6,216 nucleotides of DNA from Candidatus Schekmanbacteria bacterium (GTDB taxonomy: Bacteria > CSSED10-310 > JACPHN01), in contig JACPHN010000205.1 of NCBI GenBank assembly GCA_016188575.1, positions 1-6,216 of the forward strand. The letters are read 5' to 3'. A program made the position numbers and the translations under genes. Below, one piece after another: positions 1 through 5,643 of the stretch; position 1 is the first letter of the stretch; every line of letters starts with the position of its first letter. The notes under the pieces were generated by a model. That model did not search any database, was not told the DNA's origin, and saw only the letters and a program-made list of their open reading frames with translations.

Positions 1-137
1 ACTGACCGCAGCCAATGCTGAGGCCTGTCAATCCTCTCGCAGGTAATACCACCAACCGGAGAGCCCAGTGCGGGAAATCCGCACGCTGGGTTCGGAGGGG
101 GGAGGGGCCGGGAGTAACCGGCCCTTCCTACCCCTAT
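1..137 (+). mobile_element. 3' end of a group II intron (probably class C): end of domain IV, domains V and VI
   Basis: This is the catalytic 3' end of a self-splicing retroelement whose body and reverse transcriptase gene would lie left of the window. Domain V occupies 61-93. Its outer 8-bp stem (61-68 with 86-93, one G-U pair) starts GAGCC and ends GGGTTC and contains the AGC triad at 62-64. A 2-nt CG bulge follows at 84-85, then an inner 5-bp stem (69-73 with 79-83) and a GAAAT loop. Domain VI follows: 101-111 pairs with 118-128 (11 bp, one G-U) around loop GAGTAA. GGGG 97-100 pairs with CCCC 131-134, leaving T129-A130 unpaired; A130 sits 7 nt from a 3' end of AT at 137, as expected for a branch-point A. 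The 33-nt domain V with this tip resembles class C introns, which is family knowledge recalled rather than searched. The first 60 bases have no convincing reading frame. I cannot tell whether the intron is intact or only a 3' fragment. Confidence 0.85.
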
Positions 138-226
138 CAGGTGGCGCACCGCCTTCAACTTCCGGCAAGTGTAAACCACATTCGGCCGACGCCCCGTTTC
201 CGGTGCGAATTCCGCGGCGGTGACCG
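138..226. other. Short spacer between intron end and the DUF475 gene
   Basis: These 89 bases would be the 3' exon flank of the intron and the downstream region of the minus-strand membrane-protein gene. There is a small 4-bp palindrome at 141-151 and the left arm of a stronger hairpin starting at 213. I see no gene, no T-rich terminator tail on either strand, and no target-site duplication. Group II introns that retrohome do not make one, so its absence is not informative. Confidence 0.5.
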
Positions 227-236
227 TCACGCCGCG
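213..236 (-). repeat. Inverted repeat spanning the stop codon of the DUF475 gene; possible U-less terminator
   Basis: CGCGGCG at 213-219 is the exact reverse complement of CGCCGCG at 230-236. Inside, TGA 221-223 pairs with TCA 227-229 around a CCG loop, with G220 bulged. This gives a 10-bp GC-rich stem whose centre contains the minus-strand stop codon (227-229). It is placed where a terminator or an mRNA 3'-end-protecting hairpin would sit. No run of T follows on the minus strand, so it is not a canonical intrinsic terminator. Confidence 0.4.
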
Positions 237-1348
237 ACGCCTCTGCGCTGCGGCGTCGCCACACGATACTCAGCGCTCCCTTCGTGCGCCTTACGCGCGC
301 GGTTGAAGCGGAGCGAGCTGAGAAACGCGAGCCCGATAAAACCGGCCCCGATGAGCCCGGTCACCGCCTCCGGCAGGTGCATGAACGTCTTCAGGAGCAT
401 GATCACACCCAGAGCGATGATCGCGTAGAACGCCCCGTGCTCGAGATACCGGTACTCGGCGAGGGTGCCGTTCTCCACCAGCAGCAGGGTCAGACTGCGC
501 ACGAACATGGCGCCGACGCCAAGTCCGATGGAAATGACGAACAGGTTGTTGGACAGCGCGAAGGCGCCGATCACGCCGTCAAAGCTGAAGCTCGCGTCCA
601 CGACCTCGAGATAGAGGAACGCGGCGAACCCTGAGCGCGCTACGGCCTTCGTCGCCTCCGCTCCCTTCCTTCCGTCTCGCTCCAGTAACGCGCTGATGCC
701 ACCCACCCCGACGTAGGTCACCAGCCCGAGCATGCCGCTGACCAGGCAGGTTACCTGGAGCGCCTGGTTGAGCTGGGAGGACACACCCCAGAGTGCCAGC
801 ATGACGGCTGCAAGCTCGACGGCTTCGATCTTCCCGAGCCGCACGAGCTGCTCCTCGAACCAGCCGATCCAGTGCACCTGCTTTTCCGCGTCCAGAAAGT
901 ACTTGAGCCCGACCATCGACAGAAACGCGCCCCCGAAGGCCGACAGGGATACGTGGGCAGAGGCGAGGACGCGCGAATACTCGTTTGGCTCGGTAGCTGC
1001 CATGACCACGGCCGCCCAGGGGCCAATCTTGGCAATGATGGCCACGATAACGAGAGGAAAGACCACGCGCATGCCAAAGACGGCGATGGCGATTCCCCAG
1101 GTGATAAACCGCCGTCGCCAGACCTGGTCCATCTCCCGCAGGACTGTGGCATTCACGACCGCGTTGTCAAAGGATAAGGCGACCTCGAGCACCCCTAACA
1201 CCGCGACGATGAACACCGTAGCCGCCGCGCCGCTGATCGTGTGCGTGTTGTAATATCCGATCGCCCCGCCGAGGCCGAGCCCGATCGCAGTAAGGGCAAA
1301 GGAAGCGGTAAAGTAGCTGAGGTTGGATTGCATCGATATCCCGTCCAT
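227..1348 (-). CDS. DUF475 / TerC-superfamily integral membrane protein
   Basis: A 373-residue polytopic inner-membrane protein with about eight or nine hydrophobic segments: roughly residues 12-32, 40-58, 84-106, 134-150, 178-214, 240-262, 268-290, 305-320 and 327-346. The TerC superfamily signature is present twice, as LEVALSFDNAVV (54-65) and LEVVDASFSFDGVIGAF (247-263), the acidic repeat typical of this fold. The companion motif YLEHGAFYAI (301-310) fits DUF475. TerC relatives are linked to tellurite resistance and metal-ion (notably Mn) efflux; DUF475 itself has no settled substrate, so ion transport is only an inference. The C-terminal tail after about 348 is basic and probably cytoplasmic. 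The first ATG (1348) lacks a clear ribosome binding site. An internal ATG at 1333 (Met6, MQSN) has GGACGGGA just upstream and is a good alternative start. The gene is transcribed away from prfB and ends 90 bp from the intron tail. Confidence 0.9.
   Translation of the reverse strand: MDGISMQSNLSYFTASFALTAIGLGLGGAIGYYNTHTISGAAATVFIVAVLGVLEVALSFDNAVVNATVLREMDQVWRRRFITWGIAIAVFGMRVVFPLVIVAIIAKIGPWAAVVMAATEPNEYSRVLASAHVSLSAFGGAFLSMVGLKYFLDAEKQVHWIGWFEEQLVRLGKIEAVELAAVMLALWGVSSQLNQALQVTCLVSGMLGLVTYVGVGGISALLERDGRKGAEATKAVARSGFAAFLYLEVVDASFSFDGVIGAFALSNNLFVISIGLGVGAMFVRSLTLLLVENGTLAEYRYLEHGAFYAIIALGVIMLLKTFMHLPEAVTGLIGAGFIGLAFLSSLRFNRARKAHEGSAEYRVATPQRRGVAA
234..259. repeat. 8-bp perfect inverted repeat in the 3' end of the DUF475 gene
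   Basis: GCGACGCC at 234-241 is matched by GGCGTCGC at 252-259 with a 10-nt loop. It lies inside the codons for the C-terminal PQRRGVAA stretch. It overlaps the right arm of the 213-236 hairpin by three bases, so the two structures would compete in the mRNA. It may be a chance product of GC-rich sequence. Confidence 0.3.
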
Positions 1349-1371
1349 CCGTGGCAGCGTAGCCGCCGTTC

Positions 1372-1400
1372 AGTATAGCTCGACCAGGCACGCGCGAACA
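1372..1400 (-). promoter_or_regulatory. Candidate sigma-70-type promoter for the DUF475 gene
   Basis: On the minus strand, TATACT (complement of 1372-1377) is a five-of-six match to the -10 consensus and stands out in GC-rich surroundings. The -35 is poor: TTCGCG at 1398-1393 (15-bp spacer) or TGTTCG at 1400-1395 (17-bp spacer). Transcription would start near 1365, leaving a leader of about 17 nt to the ATG at 1348 or about 32 nt to the ATG at 1333. The longer leader leaves room for a ribosome binding site, which favours the 1333 start. Confidence 0.4.
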
Positions 1401-1443
1401 TCGGCTGCCTCCGCATTGAGTCCACCGCCTCTGCGACGTCGGT

Positions 1444-1653
1444 GTGACCATGCCCTCCTTCGTACCTCCCCACCATCCCTCGGGGCAGCGCCCACGGGCG
1501 GATGCAGAATTGCCGCCGGACCGCTACAATGCCTTGCCTGAGGCCATGCGCGAGCGGATGCAGCGCGGCGCCCACAGCCGCACGTCTGCGGCCTGCAGAA
1601 AGCGGGCCGGGCGCGCGATGTCAGCAAGACTTTTCCCAGGAGTGAAACGATGA
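1444..1653 (+). CDS. Doubtful 69-codon ORF directly upstream of prfB
   Basis: A GTG-started frame (alternative ATG at 1450) whose TGA at 1651-1653 overlaps the prfB ATG as ATGA, the arrangement seen in translationally coupled genes. The predicted peptide is rich in Arg, Pro and Ala, with a hydrophilic helix-like stretch LPEAMRERMQ and an ending ARLFPGVKR. I recognise no family. There is no good ribosome binding site before either start, and the frame covers the region expected to hold the prfB promoter. It could be a chance ORF in GC-rich DNA, the decayed end of a lost gene, or a short leader peptide; chance is the most likely. Confidence 0.15.
   Translation: MTMPSFVPPHHPSGQRPRADAELPPDRYNALPEAMRERMQRGAHSRTSAACRKRAGRAMSARLFPGVKR
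1525..1530 (+). promoter_or_regulatory. Weak -10 candidate for the prfB-lysS-lolCD transcript
   Basis: TACAAT is a good -10 match on the plus strand and the most AT-rich hexamer in the region. At 17-bp spacing the -35 would be ATGCAG (1502-1507), which is poor. The TTGCCG at 1510-1515 is only 9 bp away, too close to serve. If used, transcription would start near 1537 and give a leader of roughly 115 nt. Confidence 0.25.
1638..1642 (+). promoter_or_regulatory. Ribosome binding site of prfB
   Basis: AGGAG (in the context AGGAGTG) lies 7 nt before the ATG at 1650. It fixes the true prfB start in the zero frame, upstream of the frameshift. The long +1 frame that encodes most of RF2 has no comparable site before its first possible start (a TTG at 1699). 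Confidence 0.85.
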
Positions 1654-2775
1654 CCGATCGAGATTACGGCGAAGAATACCGGCAACTCAAGGAGCGGTTT
1701 GAGCGCCTCCGAGGCTATCTTTGACGTGGAATCAACGGAAACCGAGACGGCGCAACTCGAGCTGGAAATGGGGCGCGCTGATTTCTGGGTGGATATCCCC
1801 ACGGCGCAACGCATTCAGCGCGAGCATTCGCGGGTGCAGAGACATCTCGCCGAGTGGCGTGCTCTGGCCGGCTGCATGGATGACGTCGCGGCCGCCTTCG
1901 AGCTCGGCCGCGAGGACCCGGAGTTCTTCAGCGAGTTCGACACGATCGCTGCCACCTTCAAGACCAGGCTCGACAACGCGGAAGTCCATCATCTGCTGTC
2001 CGGGGAATACGATGCCGGCGATGCCATCGTCTCGATACACCCGGGCGCCGGCGGTACCGAAAGCCAGGATTGGGGAGAAATGCTGCTCCGCATGCTGCTG
2101 CGTTTTGCGGAGTCCGAAGGGTTCAAGACGCGCATCGTCGAAGTGAGCCCCGGCGACGAAGCCGGAATCAAGAGCGCGACGTTCACCGTCTCGGGCGACT
2201 ATGCATACGGGACGCTACAGAGCGAGAAGGGCGTGCACCGGCTCGTGCGGATTTCTCCGTTCGACTCCAATGCGCGGCGACAGACTTCTTTCGCTTCTGT
2301 ATTCGTATTTCCCCAGATCAGCGACGATGTCGCGGTCGAAATCGACGAAAAAGACCTCAGAATCGATACCTATCGATCTTCCAGCGCAGGTGGCCAGCAC
2401 GTAAACGTGACAGATTCCGCGGTGCGCATCACGCACCTGCCCACGGGACTTGTCACCCAGTGCCAGAATGAGCGATCGCAACACCGCAATCGCGACGAGG
2501 CGATGAGAGTCCTTCGTTCCCGCCTCTACGATCACTACCAGCGAGAGCGGAATGTGGCACTCCAAAAGGTCGCCGGCGAGAAGAAGGAGATCACCTGGGG
2601 GAGCCAAATCCGCTCCTACGTGTTACAGCCCTATCAGATGGTGAAAGATCATCGCAACAACCTGAGCATCGGCAATGTCGAAGCCGTGCTCAACGGTGAC
2701 CTGAAAGCCTTCAGCGTCGCGTACCTCACCTGGAAGGCGCAACAAGAGCTCGAACAAGGGAAGACCGCTCCATGA
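1650..2775 (+). CDS. prfB: Peptide chain release factor 2 (RF2), expressed by programmed +1 frameshift
   Basis: RF2 recognises UAA and UGA in the ribosomal A site and triggers peptide release. The zero frame runs 24 codons from ATG 1650, ending RLRGYL followed by TGA at 1722-1724. Skipping T1722 gives GAC at 1723 and continues to TGA 2773-2775, for 374 residues (E. coli RF2 has 365). In full-length numbering, the codon-recognition tripeptide SPF is at 202-204 and the peptidyl-hydrolysis motif GGQ at 247-249, about three residues from their E. coli positions. SPF rather than PxT marks RF2, not RF1. The residue matching E. coli position 246 is Ser, not the unusual K-12 Thr. The N-terminal helical domain covers about 1-115, and the conserved block IHPGAGGTESQDW (about 129-141) follows. 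The gene overlaps lysS by 4 bases (ATGA). Regulation is probably autogenous: scarce RF2 stalls the UGA and favours the shift. Confidence 0.97.
1711..1725 (+). promoter_or_regulatory. Programmed +1 ribosomal frameshift site of prfB
   Basis: The slippery codon CTT (1719-1721) is followed by in-frame TGA (1722-1724) and then C, the same CTT-TGA-C core as E. coli prfB. The shift moves the peptidyl tRNA-Leu from CUU to UUU and reads on with GAC. A Shine-Dalgarno-like GAGG (1711-1714) sits 4 nt before CTT. E. coli has AGGGGG ending 3 nt before it. The encoded RGYL-D junction is conserved with E. coli. The GAGG interaction is shorter than the classic element. Confidence 0.95.
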
Positions 2776-4259
2776 CCGAGGAGAGAGATCCGCTTTCGCA
2801 GCAAATGGCGGAGAACCTGCAGACCCTGAGGGCGCAGGGCATCGATCCGTACCCCTATTCGTTCCCATTTACCCATACCGTGGACGGCATCGCCGCATCC
2901 TATCGGGACGTTACCGATAGCGACGCGCTGGCGGCGGCCGGACCCGTCAGAGCTCCGGGGCGGATTTCGACGCTGCGCGAGCACGGCAAGACGATGTTCT
3001 CGGACATTCGCAGCGGTGGTGAGCAAGTCCAGCTCTATCTGCGACAGGACCTGCTCGGGGAAACGGCATTCAAGACGTTCAAGGTCCTCGACATCGGCGA
3101 CATCATCGGTGTTGAAGGCGCGCTCTTCCGCACGCGCACCGGCGAGCTGACGATCAAGGTCGGGTCCTACCAACTTTTGTCGAAGTGCCTGCGGCCGCTG
3201 CCGGAAAAGTGGCACGGGCTCACCGACGTCGAGGTGCGTTACCGGCAACGGTATCTCGATCTGGTAGTCAATCCGGATATCCGTCGCACGTTCGAAACCC
3301 GCACCCGGCTCATCAATTCGATTCGCAGCTTTCTGAATCGGCAAGGCTATTTGGAGGTAGAAACGCCGGTGCTTCAGCCGCTCTACGGCGGCGGCTTCGC
3401 AAAACCGTTCGTAACGCACCACAACGCCCTCGGCATGCGGCTCTATCTGCGCATCGCCAACGAGCTGTACCTCAAGCGGCTGATTGTCGGCGGCTTTGAC
3501 CGCGTCTACGAGTTTGCGCGGGACTTCCGTAACGAAGGCATCGATCGCTCGCATAATCCCGAGTTCACGATGCTGGAGCTGTACGAAGCGTACGCGGACT
3601 ACGAGCGCATGCTGCACCTCTATGAGGACATGATCGTCACCGCGGCCCAGGAAGTGCTTGGGGCGCAGCGTATCGCGTTTGCCGGACACGACCTCGACCT
3701 TACCCCGCCCTGGAGGCGATGGCGGTTTTACGATGCGCTCGCGGAGCGCACCGGCCAGGATTGGCGCCACCTCAGCGAGAGCGATATGCAGCGCCGCCTC
3801 CCCGAATTCGGCCTGGAACCCGAGGCGTTCAGGTCAAAGGGCAAGATGCTCGACGCGCTCTTCGGCAAGTACGTGGAGCCGGAGCTCGTCCAGCCGACAT
3901 TTGTGATCGACTACCCGCTCGAGCTGAGCCCGCTGGCGAAGAACCACCGCTCCGAGCCGGATCTCGTGGAGCGATTCGAACCCTATATCGCCTGCATGGA
4001 GGTCGGAAACGCGTTCAGCGAGCTCAATGATCCCGCGGAGCAGCGGCGGCGTTTCGACGAGCAGGCGCGGCTACGAGAGAAAGGCGATGAGGAGACGCAC
4101 CCGATGGATGAGGATTTCATTCGCGCGCTCGAAGTCGGAATGCCACCGACAGGTGGGCTCGGCGTCGGGATTGACCGCATAGCCATGATCTTTACGGGCC
4201 AGACGTCAATTCGCGACGTCATCTTCTTCCCGCACATGCGGCCCAAGGAAGGCGCCTGA
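2772..4259 (+). CDS. lysS: Lysine--tRNA ligase, class II
   Basis: Charges tRNA-Lys with lysine using ATP in the cytoplasm; 495 residues, normal for bacterial LysRS (E. coli 505). An OB-fold anticodon-binding domain covers about 58-140 (APGRIST to YQLLSKCLRPLP), followed by the class II catalytic core. Motif 1 is at about 173-203 (FETRTRLINS to VETPVLQP). Motif 2 is at about 245-268 with FRNEGIDRSHNPEFTMLEL. Motif 3 is at about 460-490 (TGGLGVGIDRIAMIF to FFPHMRP). The lysine-pocket block EVGNAFSELNDP is at 410-421 and YRQRYLDL at 157-164. The ATG at 2772 overlaps the prfB stop as ATGA, with AAGGGA (2756-2761) 10 nt upstream. The pairing with prfB also occurs in E. coli. One oddity is GGGFAKPF (206-213), where many LysRS have GGAAARPF. 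The NAFSELNDP and MPPTGG forms recall Bacteroidota/Gemmatimonadota-like enzymes. Confidence 0.97.
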   Translation: MTEERDPLSQQMAENLQTLRAQGIDPYPYSFPFTHTVDGIAASYRDVTDSDALAAAGPVRAPGRISTLREHGKTMFSDIRSGGEQVQLYLRQDLLGETAFKTFKVLDIGDIIGVEGALFRTRTGELTIKVGSYQLLSKCLRPLPEKWHGLTDVEVRYRQRYLDLVVNPDIRRTFETRTRLINSIRSFLNRQGYLEVETPVLQPLYGGGFAKPFVTHHNALGMRLYLRIANELYLKRLIVGGFDRVYEFARDFRNEGIDRSHNPEFTMLELYEAYADYERMLHLYEDMIVTAAQEVLGAQRIAFAGHDLDLTPPWRRWRFYDALAERTGQDWRHLSESDMQRRLPEFGLEPEAFRSKGKMLDALFGKYVEPELVQPTFVIDYPLELSPLAKNHRSEPDLVERFEPYIACMEVGNAFSELNDPAEQRRRFDEQARLREKGDEETHPMDEDFIRALEVGMPPTGGLGVGIDRIAMIFTGQTSIRDVIFFPHMRPKEGA

Positions 4260-4260
4260 G

Positions 4261-5643
4261 GTGACGACGCTTTTGCAGCTACCCGCGCCACCGCGCCGCC
4301 CGCCGCGCATCGGCTACGAGCTGCGCGTCGCTTTGCGCTACCTGACCGCGCGCCGGCGGCAGGCCATCATTTCGGTGATCAGTTTCATTGCCACTCTGGG
4401 CGTCGCTCTCGGCGTTGGGGCGCTGATCATTGTGATTGCCGTAATGGCCGGCTTCGAGGAAGACCTGCGGTCCAAGATCCTGGGCGCGAACGCGCACATC
4501 GTCATCTTTCGGCGCGACCTTAAACCCATTGGCGCGTGGCAGGACATCCGCCGGCAGGTCGCGCAGCACCGCGCGGTGCTGTCCGCACAGCCGTTCGTGT
4601 ATGGAAAGATGATGCTCCGCGCGGCTGGAGGTGTGGACGGGGTGGTGCTCAAGGGCTTTGACCCGAGCGAAGAAGACGCTCGGGAGCGGCTGAAGCGGGT
4701 GCTCATCGAGGGCGACTTGCCCGACGTTCCCGCCAGCCAGCTCCGGCCACCGGCGGCGGGGGCGGAGAACCCGGCGGGGGCGGAGAACCCGGCGGGGGCA
4801 CCGCGGCGGCCCCGGCTGATGCGCGATCCGGGCTCTGGAGACGACGTCGTCGCACCCGGACTCTACATCGGCAAGGAGCTCGCATTTCACCTCGGGATAC
4901 TTACCGGTGACGACGTGACCCTGATCTCACCATTTGGCCGGACCACACCGGGCGGCGTGATCCCCAAGACGGAGCGTTTTCCGGTCCAGGGTCTTTTTCA
5001 TTCCGGCATGTATGAATATGACTCGAGCTGGGCCTATCTGACGCTCTCCGAGGCGCAGAAATTTTTCGATCTCGAGGGAAAGATCAGCGGCCTGGAGATT
5101 TTCGTTCGCGACTACGAGGGCGCGCGCAAGGTTCGTGACGATATTGGCCTGTTGCTCGGCCCCGCGTTCTTCGTGCAAGACTGGATGGACATGAACGAGA
5201 GCTTTTTCGCCGCGCTGAAATTGGAGAAGCTCGCCATGTTCATCATCCTCGTCCTCATTGTGGTCGTCGCGGCCTTCAACATCGTCGGGACGCTGACAAT
5301 GATGGTCGTCGAGAAAAGCAAGGACATCGGGATTTTCAAGGCGATGGGGGCGACATCGCGGTCGATCATGTCCATTTTTCTCCTGCAGGGCGCCGCGATC
5401 GGTATTACCGGCACCGCCCTCGGCGCCGTGCTTGGCCTCGGGATTTGCTGGATCGCGGACGCCTTCAAGTTGATTCGGCTATCCGGAAGCGTCTACTATA
5501 TCTCGTACCTGCCGTTTCGCGTCTATCCCATGGATGTCCTCGCCATCACGACGTCGGCACTTCTGATCTCGTTTTTGGCGACGGCATACCCCTCGTGGCA
5601 GGCATCGCGACTTGACCCAGTGGAGGCGATCCGACATGAGTGA
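4261..5643 (+). CDS. lolC: LolC/LolE-family lipoprotein-releasing ABC transporter permease
   Basis: Inner-membrane subunit of the LolCDE-type machine that extracts mature lipoproteins for delivery to the outer membrane. It has 460 residues and the family's four-helix plan: basic N-terminal cytoplasmic part with [17 protein letters not shown] (19-35), TM1 about 36-62, a large periplasmic domain about 65-320, TM2 about 322-345, TM3 about 371-399 and TM4 about 425-442. The FtsX-type loop [15 protein letters not shown] (351-365), which contacts the ATPase, and the C-terminal SRLDPVEAI (449-457) are both typical. It is longer than E. coli LolC/LolE (about 400-414), partly through a low-complexity insert around 155-198 that contains an 18-bp tandem repeat. 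It starts with GTG one base after the lysS stop; GGAAGG at 4247-4252 is 8 nt upstream. Only one permease is visible here, so it may form a homodimer, or a second permease may lie elsewhere. LolC and LolE cannot be separated from this sequence. Confidence 0.93.
   Translation: MTTLLQLPAPPRRPPRIGYELRVALRYLTARRRQAIISVISFIATLGVALGVGALIIVIAVMAGFEEDLRSKILGANAHIVIFRRDLKPIGAWQDIRRQVAQHRAVLSAQPFVYGKMMLRAAGGVDGVVLKGFDPSEEDARERLKRVLIEGDLPDVPASQLRPPAAGAENPAGAENPAGAPRRPRLMRDPGSGDDVVAPGLYIGKELAFHLGILTGDDVTLISPFGRTTPGGVIPKTERFPVQGLFHSGMYEYDSSWAYLTLSEAQKFFDLEGKISGLEIFVRDYEGARKVRDDIGLLLGPAFFVQDWMDMNESFFAALKLEKLAMFIILVLIVVVAAFNIVGTLTMMVVEKSKDIGIFKAMGATSRSIMSIFLLQGAAIGITGTALGAVLGLGICWIADAFKLIRLSGSVYYISYLPFRVYPMDVLAITTSALLISFLATAYPSWQASRLDPVEAIRHE
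4754..4798 (+). repeat. 18-bp direct tandem repeat, 2.5 copies, inside lolC
   Basis: Two exact copies of CGGAGAACCCGGCGGGGG (4763-4780 and 4781-4798) follow a half copy of the same unit, CGGCGGGGG (4754-4762). The unit is a multiple of three, so it encodes an in-frame repeat of Gly-Ala-Glu-Asn-Pro-Ala at about residues 167-180 of the permease. This lies in a Pro/Gly/Ala-rich, probably flexible stretch of the periplasmic domain. Copy number could change by slippage without breaking the frame. Confidence 0.95.
5622..5626 (+). promoter_or_regulatory. Ribosome binding site of lolD inside the end of lolC
   Basis: GGAGG sits 9 nt before the ATG at 5636, within the codons for the last residues of the permease. 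It supports the start that overlaps the lolC stop by 8 bases over the later in-frame ATG (codon 41), which would lose the aromatic A-loop residues. Confidence 0.75.

Larger units (their letters stand above)
1349..1649. other. 301-bp divergent intergenic region between the DUF475 gene and prfB
   Basis: The region separates two divergently transcribed genes and should carry both promoters. It contains the minus-strand TATACT candidate, a plus-strand TACAAT at 1525-1530, a doubtful 69-codon reading frame running up to the prfB start, and the prfB ribosome binding site at 1638-1642. I found no tRNA, riboswitch-like fold, terminator with a T tail, or repeat array in it. Confidence 0.6.

Noticed and set aside
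61-134. The hairpins at 61-134 as an integron attC site, CRISPR repeat or rho-independent terminator
   Set aside because: There are no attC core-site sequences, no repeat-spacer periodicity and no T tract. The triad, bulge and domain VI features fit a group II intron much better.
15-428. 137-codon plus-strand open frame covering the intron tail and the end of the DUF475 gene
   Set aside because: It runs through the intron domain V and VI hairpins and then antisense to the membrane-protein gene; the peptide is Arg-rich and resembles no family.
1510-1530. TTGCCG plus TACAAT as a complete -35/-10 pair
   Set aside because: The spacer is only 9 bp, too short for a sigma-70 promoter; only the -10 is kept as a weak candidate.
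1195-1627. Overlapping minus-strand frames in the intergenic region (1195-1575 and 1370-1627)
   Set aside because: They overlap the DUF475 start and the candidate promoters, have no ribosome binding site, and give Arg/Ala/Cys-rich products without recognisable features.
1722-1724. TGA in prfB as a disabling nonsense mutation or sequencing error
   Set aside because: The CTT-TGA-C context, the Shine-Dalgarno-like GAGG and the RGYL-D junction match the known programmed frameshift of RF2 genes.
2649-3770. Long minus-strand open frame (373 codons) opposite the end of prfB and most of lysS
   Set aside because: It is antisense to two genes with every family motif intact. The product is rich in Arg and Glu with no recognisable domain, and such mirror frames are common opposite GC-rich coding sequence.
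4279-4890. 203-codon minus-strand open frame opposite lolC
   Set aside because: It mirrors a well-supported membrane permease and is dominated by Arg, Pro and His codons that arise from the complement of GC-rich codons.
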